From Posidonia oceanica (lineage: Eukaryota; Streptophyta; Magnoliopsida; Alismatales; Posidoniaceae), in NCBI GenBank assembly GCA_037176725.1, contig JAZBRS010000039.1, forward strand, positions 22,294,001 to 22,358,000: DNA of 64,000 nucleotides. The letters are read 5' to 3'. Every line of letters starts with the position of its first letter. Within the stretch, counting starts at the first letter, position 1. Made by a program: the position numbers and the translations under genes. The notes beneath the pieces are model-generated. The model was given only the letters and a program-made list of their open reading frames with translations, was not told the DNA's origin and searched no databases. Below, in pieces: positions 44,145 to 56,687 of the stretch.

Positions 44145-46676
44145 TAAACAAAACCCGACCTTTCTTCCCTGAGGAGAGAGATTCTCCCGTGAAAACCAGT
44201 GTCTGCCCCTTTTCTCCCTGTTCTGCCGGTCTCTAGGGTTGGCGGGATGGGGACGCCTCCCCCGTGACGGGGTTTTCGCCCGTTCGTTCCCCCTTTAGCA
44301 AATCCATCTCACCCATGCCCTCCTCCAGGGGCTAGCTCGACTCACCCCCGCCCAATATGGCATCCGCCCCAGAGCTTTGGTGGTGGATCTTCGTCTTCGG
44401 GGATGACGCCTGGTCCGATGTTGGTGGCAACATCTATTTCACCGTCTAGGGTTGCTATGGAGGTCCCCCGGTTGGGTAGAGCTTCGGTCACCTTAGGTGT
44501 TTCAACAGTAGAAGATGTGGGTGTTTCAAGTGCCATAGTGCTTGCCAAGGGTCCCTCTTCTAATATGGTTCTTGCTGAGGATCCCAGTTCCAAGGTTCAG
44601 GCTACTAATGATCGATCGTATGCTGATGTTGCTCGTGGTGTTGGTCACGTGGCAAAGCAAGATGATCCTATCACTCCTGATCAAGTTAATGTGAAAGAGG
44701 GGTCTGATACTAGAGGTGGTGGTCCTCGATCTGCTGCCAAGGTGTTGTACCCGTCCATTTCCATGCAGGTGCAGGGTTCGGAGGAGGCTAATGATCCTTT
44801 GGCTTCCCCTCCGAGATTCAATAATAGGTCTGCTGTTTCGTCGAGACCCAAATCCTTTGCAGCTTCCACTAGAGAGCTTCATGTCCAGTTGATGTTTGAG
44901 GATATACCTCTGAGGAGCTCAGTTTGGAAGGATGGCAAACAGGTCATGGTGTTCACTCCTGATGAAGTGGGCAAGCTCTCCAGTCCATTCTCATGGAGTC
45001 ATGTTGGGAAGTTTGTGTCTACAAGATCCTCACTTATGCAGATTCGGCTGACATTGAAACGAGTTCGAAGGTTTTCTCAGGAATTCTTCATTGGGGCAAT
45101 TGATGATCATCATGTGATCATTAGATTCCAAAATAGGGAAGATTTTATTGATGCCTACATCAAGAAGGATTGGATGGTGGTTGGAAAACAAATGAGGGTT
45201 TTCCGATGGTCTCCAAGATTCTCCCCAGGTTTTGAAATTACTTGTGCTCCAGTCTGGGTGGAATTACCTTGTCTTAGGGCCCATTTTCACTCACTAAGGG
45301 CATTGCAATCCATAGCCAGTATGATTGGTAAGTTTCTTTGTGCAGATAAGGATGCATTTGAGTTCACTCAACCAGGGGTTACTAGGGTTTGTGTGGAAGT
45401 GGATTTGACTAAAACCCTACCCAAGGTATTGTGGATTGATAATGGAGGTGAAATGCTAGCTCAAAAGGTGGTGATCCCTGATGGATCTATCCCCCTGTTC
45501 TGCAAGAAGTGTATGATGTTGGGACATAAGGAAGGCTCATGTTCAAAGAGGATACGTTCTCCAAGATCTGATTCTAGGTCTAAATCAACTCGGGATTGGG
45601 TTGATTGATCGTTTAGCAAGAAGAAAGAATCAAAGGGAGTTGGTGCTGGGAAGAAAAACAAAAAGAAGAAGCAAAACAAAAAGAAAGGAACATTGGGTGA
45701 GGAGAAGAAGGTCCATTTCAATGTTTGTGTAGAGAACAAGGAGGCTTGTTTGTCTCCTGAAGAGGATTCTCTTGCAGGTGGAGGTATGGATTTAGACCAG
45801 ATTGACACCTTTAGCCTGGTGGGAGGCAGTTATGCTGTGGAGGGGGCTGGAAGGGCTGTTGACTTGATCACGATTGAGGAACAATATGATGCTAGGCTAG
45901 ATTGTTTTGGTCCGGTGGACTATCGTGTGGCAATTGAGGATGCTGCGGACCTGGAAAAGAAGCAGCTGGTTGACGCAAATCGCCGGAAGGGGAAGCACTC
46001 TGTTTCTACAGGTGGTCTTGATGTGAAGTCTGTGGACCAAATGGAGGAACTAGATGACAGAAGGAGAAAAGCTGCTTTGGATCGTTGGGATCAACTTATT
46101 TCGGCTATGGTTCAATCTGCTCGTGTGCGATTGAAGGATTCTGCAGGCGAGGGGTTGTCCTCGGGCAAGGGATGGGCGGTAGGGGTACAGGCGTTACACA
46201 AAGATCTCAAGGATGCAAATTATGACTCTGAGGAGATTGAGGCGGTCTTAGATTCTAAGGAAATGGTGGCTCTTTTGGAGAAGGATCCTCTCAACTTGAG
46301 AGAGGAGTCAGAGGGTTCTGATGATCAAATGGAGGAGGTGGACTGGGACAAGAGTGAGAAGGTACCTAGTGTTGGGGATATCTATTACGAAGAGGCAAAT
46401 CCTAAGGTTGGGAGACTACGGAAGAAATACAAGCGCAAAGATTATTCAAATATGATTCCTCTAGGAGGTCCTCACAGGTCCGAGCGTCTGAAGGCTTTCA
46501 AGTAGAGCAAGCTTCCTTCCTTTGTGGATTTAGCGTGCGAGTCTGCTTGATGTTCTTAGATGTTTTCTTTTGATGATGTTGCCTTTCCAAGACCATTGAG
46601 TGTGGTGCTCAATGTGTTTTTGCTGTAATCTTTTTTGTGTGCAATGAAGATTACGCTTTAAATAAAAAATAATAAT
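44145..46676 (+). mobile_element. LINE-derived insert L4: full-length-looking, ORF1 only, best preserved
   Basis: Flanked by tcaagaccctaa (44133-44144) and tcaagaccccaa (46677-46688), a 12-bp duplication with one difference. 5' UTR shared with L3; 3' end ...tgtaatcttttttgtgtgcaatgaa...aaataaaaaataataat. No ORF2 sequence. Confidence 0.85.
44247..46505 (+). pseudogene. LINE ORF1-type protein of insert L4, nearly intact
   Basis: A single frame of 753 codons from ATG 44247 to TAG 46503-46505, interrupted only by TGA at codon 7 (44265) and TGA at 45606-45608 (after RDWVD). DUF4283 lies at about residues 220-380 (FSWSHVGKF, FQNREDFIDAY, PVWVELPCLRAH). CCHC knuckle CKKCMMLGHKEGSC near 45500. Then a Lys-rich stretch (45616-45690), a divergent middle and the C-terminal signature KKYKRKDYSNMIPLGGPHRS. 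It probably binds RNA and would form the LINE ribonucleoprotein. The few lesions suggest it is young, or that it was under selection until recently. Confidence 0.8.
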
Positions 46677-48639
46677 TCAAGACCCCAAAAAACCCTAATC
46701 AATACCCTAAAAAACTTAAAACCCTAAACCCTAAATCTAATCCATGCAAGTTTAAATCACAATTACAAACCAATTAAATCCAATCAAAACCCCAAGCCCA
46801 CTTAAAATGCAAAGCCCATCTTTAAACCTAATTAAAAATTAAAACCAATTTGAATTTAACAATTAAAGTCAAAACCCACTTAAACAAATCAAAACTCATT
46901 TAAATTTAAAACCAACTAAAGTTAAAACACATCCAAACTCATTAAAAAGATAAACTAAACCCCAAACCCCATTTTAAAACCCTAAAACCCATTTAAAACA
47001 CAAAGTCCATTTCAACTTGAACTTAATTAAGATTAGAATCAATCTAAAATCAACAACCAAATCCATTTAAACTAATTTAAAACTCATTCAAACCTAAACT
47101 AATTAAAATCAAAGCAAAAAATCCAAACCAAGCCGAAGGCCCATTAAGCCCCTTTTTCCCTTTTTTCCTTCCTCTCCTTCTTCTTCTTCTTCTTTTTTTC
47201 TCTCCTTTTTCACTTTTTTTCTCCACCAGCCCAAGCCCATGACCTCCTCTAATTTTCATTCTCCCTCCTCCTCTCCTTCTTTCTTTTTTTTCTTTTTCTT
47301 CTCCCTCCTTTCTTCTCCTTTCTCCCACAGCCAGCTGCCATCTTCCCTCCGTTTTCAAACTCCACCTGACACCCTCCGTCTTCCTTGGCTTCCCTCACCT
47401 CACAACCATCCCTTCCACATCCACTCCACCTCCATCACCTCCTCTGTGCTAGCAAGCTCACCCAGACCCAACACCTAAACACCGAACCCAAGCTCACCCA
47501 GACCCAACACCTAAACACCGAACCCAAGCTCACCTACAGACCCGACACCCATACACCACGAACCCAAGCTCACCTAGACCATCCTCACCTCGCCCTCTCG
47601 GACCTCTCCTCTTCCTCTGAACCACAGCTCATCGCACTCATCACAAATTCCCCCTTGTCCGCCCACATTTACAGCCCCTGACATCCTCCAAGACTTCTCT
47701 CACCAACCTTGAACCAAACCACCCTCTTAACGGTCACAAACCGCCCTTGCCCTGCGTCACCACTGTCGAGACTCCGCTCACACACAGACACTGCCACCAG
47801 CCCAAATTCTAGGTTTGAGCAATGACTTTGTTGCCCAAGCTCCTACCATTCCTCCAGACCTCGAGCCAGGCCCCCTCTCGCGCCTAGTGGCTGCCAATTG
47901 CCTGCACGAGCTCTGTGCATCCCATCATTCTCATTTGACTCCCAGACACCCAACAAAACCAGAGAGAATTCCCCAAGCTAGAGACCACCACACATCCATC
48001 TGAGAGTGCCTTCAGCTTCCTATGAGATCCCTTGAGCGATCCCCAACTTTCCCACCACTTCCAGAGCCCCAGAACCTTCGGACAACCTCTTTGCACCCAA
48101 CGTTGGTGAGCAAAAACCACCCCTGGACCCAGCGCTGCACAGCTGCTCCCTCACCGTCCAGAAAGCACCGCGCCTATCCCAGGAGCACGCCGGGGCCTTC
48201 GCCGAGCTTTGCAACTGCTCCAGCAGTGCTCCCCATCTCTACCTAAGAACTCCGATGATCTCCACATTGTCAGCACACTCCAGACAGCTCCTCAGGTAAC
48301 CACTTCGTCTAGGGCGTTCGCCTGAACCTCCTCTAGCTTACTTGCCTTTTATTTCTCTTTTTCGTCTCTTGTGCGCGTCTCCTGATGTCGCTGGACCTCA
48401 CCTTCTTCCCCGGCGACGTCGCCGACGCACGCGGGGCTCCTCCGCGCCTATTTTCTTTCTTTGCATGTTACTATAGCTATGCATGTATTTTTATTTTTCG
48501 TTTCATCTACATTATGCTAAAGTGCGTTAGTTTTTTTTATTTACATGTTAGTCCTTTATTTATTTAAAGTACTGTGCTTGCATATAGTTAGCTCTTTTAT
48601 TTTTATTTTGAAACGATGCCATATTGCAGTTTGCCCCCT

Positions 48640-50060
48640 GTTGTTCTGCTTCTTTGCATATGGGTCCTCTGCTGTGTTAATTAACATATGTCTGTTTGGG
48701 TTATTTGCAGCTTAGCCCTCACGTTTATTTCATCTGCATCTTAATCCTATCACAGTTGATATTTCATTTAATCATTCATTTAACTATATTGCATTAAAGT
48801 AAAGTACTGCAGCTTTGTTTATTTGCTTTTCAGTCCCTCTGAACTGCTGTAGTTTTAGGTTTATTTGGCCATTTGCATCTAGGCCCTTGTGTTTACCTTA
48901 TTTGCGTTCTGGTCCTCTATAGTTGATTGAAGCATTTAATTTCCTTTTCTTATCATATTGCATTGCATGAAACTACTGCAGTTTTCGTTTATAGCATCTA
49001 GGTCCACAGAGCATGCATTCTTCATTCAAATCTTTCTTTTCTTATCTTATTAAATTGCAGATAAGCTCAGACATTTGTTTTATTTGTATTTTAATCCTCC
49101 TGTGGCTCACTGTGTTTTGTGTTTGTTTCTTTTAAGCCCCTAACTTTCTTTTATTTGCATCAGGGTCCCTCTGTGTTGTGATGTGCATGTTTTTCATTTT
49201 GTAGTTAGGTCCAAGGTTTTATTTTTATTACACAGAGACCCCCCTTTGTGTTCCTGTGTCTGTGTGGTTTTTTCTGGCTTTGCGTTTCAATCCACAGGTT
49301 TTCTTTATTTGCAAAATGGTCCTTCTTTTGTTTTACAGGAGGTTTGGTTTCTTTTTGGCCTTGCATTTTAGTCCAGGAGGTTTTGAATATTGCATTTGGG
49401 TCCTTCCTCATGTTTTCCTGTGACTCTTGGCTTAATTTCTGGCTTTGCATTTAATCCAACATGTTTTCAGGTTTTGCATGTGAGTCCTTCCATGCCATGT
49501 TGTGAGTCCCTGGGTTTTGTTTTTTGGCTTTGCTGTTTGGCCCAGAAGTTTTGTCCAAATTACACATAGGTCGTTGCAGTTGTCTTCTGTGCCTTCTAAG
49601 TCCTTTCTGGCTTTGTTCTTTGGTCCAAAAACTTTTCTAAATTGCATACAGGTCCCCACAAGTTTTCTGAGATTTGTGCATGCTTTTGTTTGCTTTGCAA
49701 TAAAACCCACATAACTTTTTCAAATTGCATTCAAGTCCCTGGTCCTCTTGTGTAGCATGCATTGCACTCATTTCTATTTTGCATAATAGCCTACTAGTTT
49801 ACCATGATCATATGTAGACTCCTGCATGCATCCTTCCATGCCTCCACTTTGCATTTAAGTCCACACATTTTCAGGAACTACATTTAGGCCCCCATCTTTG
49901 CATTTTTACATGCATTGCACCCACACATCATTGCACTTAGCATCTTAGTACATTTTTTAGCACCCTTAGCTCCCTTGCATATAGGAGGCCCTGCACTGCA
50001 TGCACATAGGGTTAATTTGCACATAGACCCCTGCAGTCTCATTTAATATCACTTAGGCCC
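48640..50060 (+). repeat. Degenerate ~28/84-bp periodic motif array in B 3' LTR
   Basis: Sister of 18950-20390, with the same order and spacing, e.g. tttgcatatgggtcctctgc near 48653 and attgcatttgggtccttcct near 49390. Confidence 0.7.
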
Positions 50061-50809
50061 CCACTTAGCGCACTTTCCTTGGTTCTTGAGTCTTCTGACC
50101 TTGAGGCCCGTGTAACTTCCAATCGGACCGTCGGATCTTCGCGACCAAGCTACCCGGATCATCCTGGTGGAGCGGACTTTCACGTTGACCAAGGTTATCT
50201 TAAATCAAGCCTCAGATCTCCAAGGTAAGTCCATCTGAATCACTGCATGGCACTCTTCTACATGTCACTTGCATTGTTTTCGCACATCGTTTTCCACACA
50301 TGTAGATTAGGGCTTCCCCTCTTGCCTATCTACTTTACTTCCTCTTTTCGCGTCTTCGGGTTGAGTTTTTCCTTGGATTCACTACTGATCGCAGACTTCT
50401 TCCCCCTTTTCCACGATCCGATTGCACCGCGAGCTTTGGGCAGCGTGCGAGACACATCGTGGGATGGTTTAATGGGAAACAGTCACAGGATAGTGGTGAT
50501 CCCTCTGCTTGCTTTCTTTCCCCTTTGTAGGTCTTCACACCTGCATCGCATGGTCCTTAACCGATGTTTGTTTTCACACTTACATCGCTTGCCCCTCTTT
50601 ACTCGTTTATTTTCCCCTTTGCATGTTTTTGCACCTGCATTGTGTGGCTTTTACGATGTTTTGTTTCCGCACTTGCATCGCTTGTTTTCTGCCCAGATTT
50701 GCTTTCCCCTTTGCTTGTCGCACCATTGCATTGTGTGGTTTTACCAGTGCTTTGCTTTATCGCCTGCATTTGCATTAAGGCAGTGATGCTTACTACCTGG
50801 AGTTCTCAC

Positions 50810-50830
50810 GAACCAGGGTTCGCCCGGTTC
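50810..50830 (+). promoter_or_regulatory. Conserved LTR hairpin with TTCG loop (B 3' LTR)
   Basis: Identical to 21151-21171, while surrounding LTR sequence has accumulated differences. Confidence 0.5.
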
Positions 50831-51360
50831 GAAACACAGACAGCGCTGCTGAGCACATAGATTGCACGTTTACTTTCCCCTATGCATCATAGGATTTAGA
50901 GCACTTAGAGCATGGCACTTAGGCATTTAAGCACACATTTAGCAAGCACAGCAAGGCACAGCATTCCTCGTCCCTTGGACGTGTGGCTAGGCAATCATGG
51001 CTGAAATCCTGCAAATGCGAGCGAGAATAGCCAAGAAAGATTGCTCCTCATGCGTGTCAGGGGTGCCTAACACCTTCCCTGCATGTAACAGGAGTCCTTA
51101 CCCTTTCTCTGGACCCGTAATGACCATTTTGTCCTCGTCCTTAGCGCGAGTCATTCTTTCCTGCATAACATTGCATTCATTTGCATGTTTTCCTGCGTTC
51201 CCCTGTTTTCCTCGTCTTTCCGATAATAGACTAGGTGGCGACTCCATTTTGTTTTCTCTTTTTGTTTTCCAGCTTCACAGCTGCATCCGTGATGTTCCTC
51301 TTCTCCTTTCTTCGGGCCACCCGTGCGGGTCCGGGGATGCCGCAGGATCAAGCATTCACA

Positions 51361-51365
51361 GACTC
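51361..51365. repeat. Target-site duplication of element B (right)
   Basis: gactc after the 3' LTR's GCATTCACA; equals 15481-15485. Confidence 0.9.
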
Positions 51366-53839
51366 ATCTTGACCCATTTCTTGCAATGTTCCCCTAGTGG
51401 TTTTGTCTTGGAGTGAGGCTATCAGATTTCCTCCTCCTCTTGAAGTGTGACTACTGAAGGGTTCTGCAATAACCTCACCTTCACAATTATAGTGCTCATG
51501 ATTGCCCCTGGTGTGTCCGTTTATAGGATCCGGTGGCTTGGGAGGAAGACTGATTACTGCCTGGGTTGCTTGAAGATCTTGGCAGAGTAGATGTAGTGCA
51601 TCTTCCATGTCGTACTAGTCAGTGTCATCATATTCATCATAAACAAGCGATCAGTCTTCCTGGATTATGTCTTGGAATGTTTGATGGTTCAGAGTAGGTG
51701 TTGAGGGTGCCTTAAGATCAAGGTCCTTTTCGCTTGATGGGCTCTATTCTGGATCTACTTGTATGCACTGGATGGTTATAGACTCAGATTGAGCAGCTGA
51801 TAAGATGATCTCTGCATCCGCGTGAGCAACTCGATGGTTGAACAAGGGCTCTTGATGTATTTGCATCACTTGCTGATCCCCTTGAGTTGCCTTTAGTCTG
51901 GCTTTAAGCTCAGACCACATGATTTTACCCTTGTCATTTAGATTGTGTATTTTATCTTTGACCGTGAAGCATTCTTCAAGGTATGCCCATATTTTTGTTG
52001 ATAAGGGCAGTGCTTGGACATGTTAGCAATAGGACTTGGACTGGGCTCTGGGAGTTGCAAATCTCCACTTTCAGCCAGCATCCTGAATGTATCAAGGATT
52101 GATTTAGGAAATGGAGGATAGTTTTGCCTCTAAGGACCTTTGTAGTTTCGTGGTTGAGGGACGTTATGGTAGTTCCTCTGCGCCTGTTGTTGCCCCTGGT
52201 ATCCATTTTTTGTCCACCCTTGCTGGGCGTGTACCGGGTAATCAGGTGGCTGTTGTTGTTGGCGCTGTACTGGTTACACTAACTGTCCCTGGTACTGCAC
52301 TGGTTGGTTCAGATACTGCTTTGGCTGATACTAGGTTAGTTGCCCTTGGGCTAGAAATGATTGCCCAGACTAGTATTGGGGATTCCTCCCTCCTTTCTAC
52401 TTTAGTTGAATTGAGACCTGTGCTATGTCACCAGTGATCCCTTCAAGTGTATAGCCAGTGCTCTTCTTCTTGCCCTTTTCCTCATGCTCTAGAAATGGTA
52501 AGTCTTCTTTGTGATGAATGACTCTTGCAACATGTTTGTACAGTTGAGGGTATGTTTGGAGGTCACTAATCAGTAGCTCTGTTCTGAGTGCTCCTGTAGT
52601 GTTTCGGGAAATGACCTCAACTGCTTGGCTTTCAGGAATGTAGCATTTGGACCTTGCAGCCATGTCACTCCGTTTGCTTGCAAAAGCGGCAAACTCCTCA
52701 TCAGGTTTCATTCTTTTAGTGAGGAGGTCGCTCATTGTGGGCTTGTGCTGGATGCGATGGCCGTATTGGAGTAGAAATTGTTCCTGAACCATCTTGAAGC
52801 TACTGAGATCATATGCTGTGAGTGTGTTGAACCATCCTAGTTCTTCTCATTCCAGGCTCTTGAAGAAGAGGTAGATAGTAAGCCCATTGTCATATTGATA
52901 GGGTAGAGCATCCATGGTGAATGTGGCTAGATAGCCTCTTTGATCCTCCGTTCCACTATATTTCCTCATTTTTGGCATTTTGAATCTAGGTGGAAGAACA
53001 AAATGAGGGAATTTGGATGTGTCAAACCCTATTGGAGCTTTAGATGTAACCCTTGCCTCTATTAGTGCTTCTGATATCATTCTTTTAATGTCTTGTCCTG
53101 GCATGGCTTGTTGCCCTTGCTTTAGGTGCTCGTGTGTTTGATGGAATGGTGGTGATAGAGGGTTGTATGGTGGAGAGAATGGTAGAGATTGAGGTGGAGT
53201 GTAGTATGATTGTATGTTAGCAGGAGATTGTGGTGAGTATGATATTCCAGGATACTGTGGTGAGTACGATGTTCCGGGATATTGTGGTTGGTGATAGTTG
53301 GTTGTGTGTGATGTCCCGGGATATTATGGGAGGTAGTTGGTTGTGTGTAATGGCATGGTTTGATGTATGGAAGGATAGGTTGGCATTGCATGGTGTTGTG
53401 CGAATGGACTTTGTGTAGGGAAGTTTTCCGTGGGGTTTGGTGGTATGGTGTATGTGTGAGTGGGCGTGGTTAATGGGTTTTGGTGAGGGTTTAGGAAAGA
53501 AGGTTGGTGGACGAATGGAATTTGTGGGCTTCTAAATGAGGGGTGGTGCCATGCCAGGAGTTGGTAGATCTCATTAGTCACTTCCTCAGACAGGTAGGAA
53601 GCAATCGATGTAGGCGGCACTATGTGGGAGGTTACCCTGGGAAGTGTGTGTTCAAACGGGGCACTCCATGGTCGGGAGTGGCTTATTTCTCTCTCTCCTT
53701 CAACTTCTCGTGAAAAGTTGGTAGTTTCTGGCTCTTCTGCCTGTGAAGTTGAAGCTCTGAATAAGAACCCATTCGGGCCCATGCTTGTCTGTGCCATGGA
53801 AGTTGAGGTTGAGGCAGATGTCATATTGATGTGCTCCAT
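51361..53839 (-). pseudogene. gag: Gag of element C (5' and middle part)
   Basis: ATG at 53839. The N-terminal half is Ser/Pro/Tyr-rich with repeated YPGTSY/YSPQYPG-like words (53220-53320). The capsid-like core has FPHFVLPPRFKMPKMRKYSG near 53010 and FLLQYGHRIQHKP near 52760, followed by the FAAFASKRSDMA helix. Stops: TAA at 53324, TGA at 52847, TAG/TGA near 52397 and others. A frame change near 51975 crosses a knuckle-like CPYQQKYGHTL. The final frame runs into element B at 51361 and resumes at 15485. It encodes the element's capsid/nucleocapsid precursor. Confidence 0.82.
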
Positions 53840-55177
53840 TACCAGATTGTTTTTTTTTTTTAACTATTACAAAAAACTTGAAAAGAAAATTATAGACTCA
53901 ATTACACTATTTAATGCAGACTCGATTAAATGAAAGTAAGAAAATAAACAGTTGTTGTTCTGGCGTTTCTGCAACCTGTTAATAGTGACAGTTAAATTCC
54001 TGCAAGCAAGGCACACTAGAATGTTCTTCTCTGCAGTTGCTTGTGTGACAGGTGGCAAAACACATCATCGTTTCAAACGGCAGCGGAGCGAGGCACCTTC
54101 TGAACCGGCGGCTCCGTCCCTGTACTTCCAACAACCAAGGTCTGTTTTGAACAGACCGCACGACAAGCATGAAAAAAAAAACGATACAGGTTTCAAATAG
54201 ACCGCAGATTTTTACTTGTTCAAGTGATTAGTTAGTCGATTAGTTAAAGCTACATGTTCACAATGAATGGGATTTTGGCTTATGGGTACGACTCTTTGAC
54301 CTTCTTTAGGGTCCACCAAGATGGCCTAGGCGGTAGGTTTGTCTCTCTAAAGAGGAGCCCACCACCTAGGATTCTGTCCTTAGGATCGGATCTTAGCAAA
54401 CGATAAGGCAGTAAATAAACATGGAATATCAAAGTTTCAAGTATCTACCAAGGATTATTCTTGACTCAAGGAAGAGGAGGAGTCAAAAATAAAACCCTAG
54501 GACACCATGAGTTCTTAATCTTACTGTCCCAATCAAACAGAGTGTGGGTGAGCGACTTGCACTGACCCGTTCGCTCTGTCTGATTATTCTAGTTAGAGGA
54601 AGATTCCCTCAAGGAACTTTAACTCTAATATCAAGGAAATAGTTTCCACCTTAAGGGTGGACACATGCAAACCTAAAATCCGAATAAAAAACTAAAAAAT
54701 TATAGTGGATAGGATTTAATCAGATTTTTAAGCTACTGCAGATCTAAAAGAAAAAAAACGACACAAGCTACTGAAAAAAATAAAAGATCTGCACTGAAAT
54801 AAAAACCCAGGTCGAGTCACCTGTAATGGGTGTGCTTGTATTAGTCGCCGCAACGATGTGCGACTGACATAGGTGCTAGATTACTGGGCGGCTGGACACC
54901 GGAGTTTTCTGTTTTTCAGAACAGTAGTAATCCCACCCTCTACAACTACAGACAGGAGGTTGTTGTTGCTTCAATGTGCTAACGAGACCTCTTGCCTTAA
55001 GCCAAGATGGTTGGGTTAGAAAATCTGTTCTAATGTCAGAAAACACGACGGGGTTTAGGAGTCATGAAAACCTAAGCACGTGGCCTCCTAAACTGAAAAC
55101 AAACTAGATCTAGAAAAATAAATAAAGGAAGGAAAGAAGGAAATGCTTACGTAGCACAAAGGGTTGGCAAAAGCCGG
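53840..55177 (-). other. Leader of element C
   Basis: 1.3 kb between the candidate primer site and gag ATG. Includes short A-runs (53850-53860, 54170-54180) and no supported ORF or repeat. Confidence 0.6.
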
Positions 55178-55194
55178 TCCCACCGTGATCGCCA
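55178..55194 (-). promoter_or_regulatory. Candidate primer binding site of element C
   Basis: Minus strand TGGCGATCACGGTGGGA, five bases after an LTR-like end CATCTACA. It agrees with the tRNA-Arg primer site of A/B at 12 of 18 positions. The partner tRNA is uncertain. gtgatcgccact occurs a second time at about 55267-55278. Confidence 0.45.
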
Positions 55195-55199
55195 CTTTC

Positions 55200-56687
55200 T
55201 GTAGATGTGGATTTGGGGTTGTTTATAAAGATGGCTGCGCTTCCACATACGTTGTCAACTTTGTTGTGATCGCCACTCGTTAATGGGTGGATAAGGCGCT
55301 CGCCAATGGAAGATGAAAATGATATGGGTAGTCGGCTCACTGGATCGACGGTAGGGTGTTGTCTAGCAGCGTCCTCGTGTTACGTGAGCATATTCCTTTC
55401 CTTCAAAACAAGTAAAAATAGATCTAGGTAAGTTCGGGTGTAGTAAATGACAATAGAAAAAAACAAAGAATGATATGAACAAATAAATCTAATACTAACC
55501 AGGGGTTGTTCTCTACATGCATATGCTATGGGTCCTATGTTATGGAATGCAATAATGAAATGAAAAAGTAGATTGGAAGAAGATACTCCCATCACCATCA
55601 TGCTGTATGCAGTGGAGTGAGGAAGTGGAGGCACGGTTGGAGCTTCGGCTATGCTCGAGATCTCGGGGATCTAGGTTTCTAGATTGAAGGTGGAGGCTAG
55701 GGTTTCTCTCATAGAAGATGACTCTTTGCTCATGAATTTGCCTCTCTAAACCCTAAAATTGACCTCCTCGAGTACTGACTCATGGGGTCTATTTATAGGT
55801 CTATGGGACGTGGGTGGCTCAAATCTAGGAAGGTTCTATAAGCTTCTAGAAGAAATTTGATTTTTATGACTAGTCGTCGCATAGGCAGGTGACTGGCACA
55901 AATATCTCTCAAAAAGATCGTGGACATGCCGTGGAAATTCCGCAAGACCAGGTCAAACGGAGTCCATGTCAGCTAGTCACCGCACGTAGTGGCGCCTAGC
56001 TACTGCACTATTCCAGGCCAAAAAATAGGTTGGTTTCTGATTTTAAGGGATTGCTTTTTGATTTTAAGGAAGCACATTAAAACATGTTAAAAATCAAGAT
56101 ATTAATTTGAAACCACCTAGGGTTTTCTAGATTGTTCTTTGGTTAATTATTTATATGATATTTGTGTTATATCATATATTAAATGCTAGAAAATCAAATA
56201 AATATCAATAATTTATGGGAAAAATGTTATAATAATTTGTAAAGCCCCCATATGTTATATTAATGCCCAGGATATTGATATTTAAGCTGGAGAGAGAGAA
56301 AGGATGCTAGTTGCCTATCTGCCTGGCGCCTACACAGTCCAGTCACCGCTCTGAATGGCGCCTGGCTGTGTCGTCGCTTTGGGAGGCAACTAGCCTGGAA
56401 AACTTCAGAGATCTCATGAAATCGTAAAAACATATTCTTTAACTGAAATCTGCCACTGATTTGAGTAGGAATAAATGGTGCTCAAGGTACTTGGGCTTGT
56501 CATGAGTCTGAGTGTGTTAGCTCTGCCTCAGCTAACAACCTTGAGTCAAGTAAAACCAAGCATTATTTTTAAGCAAATCATGAAAACTTCAGAAAATGTG
56601 TTATTAAACCTTAGTTATGTGACCTGGGTGCCTCAGAAGTTCCTATCCTCTATGAACTCTCAGAAATGTGAAAATGGGATATCTACA
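55200..56687 (-). repeat. 5' LTR of element C (1.49 kb)
   Basis: TGTAGAT at 56687 and ATCTACA at 55200 form a seven-base terminal inverted repeat. 55385-56687 aligns with the truncated 3' LTR at 11579-12927. It inserted into element D's LTR: the sequence on its right (56688 on) is D LTR-like. Confidence 0.8.

Larger units (their letters stand above)
15486..51360 (+). mobile_element. Element B: end-to-end Ty3/gypsy Tat-type retrotransposon with nested LINEs and SINEs
   Basis: Both LTRs, a 5-bp target duplication, primer site, gag, protease, RT, RNase H, second RNase H, integrase, a plant-mobile-domain ORF and polypurine tract are present in order. The internal region is 15.8 kb and the 5' LTR 6.2 kb. 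The 3' LTR is 13.8 kb because of four LINE-type insertions. The dual RNase H, tRNA-Arg primer site and DNGS-type protease point to the Tat lineage. Frames carry many stops and at least three frameshifts, so the copy is dead. It interrupts element C gag. The two LTRs differ by scattered substitutions, so it is not recent. Confidence 0.93.
37546..51360 (+). repeat. 3' LTR of element B, expanded by four LINE-type insertions
   Basis: LTR parts are 37546-38176, 40179-40263, 41225-41376, 44120-44144 and 46677-51360; put end to end they follow the order of the 5' LTR. The start and end (TGTAGACACC, GCATTCACA) match the 5' LTR. The parts between are non-LTR insertions in the AAACCCT-rich tract. The three SINEs of the 5' LTR are absent here. 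Confidence 0.92.
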
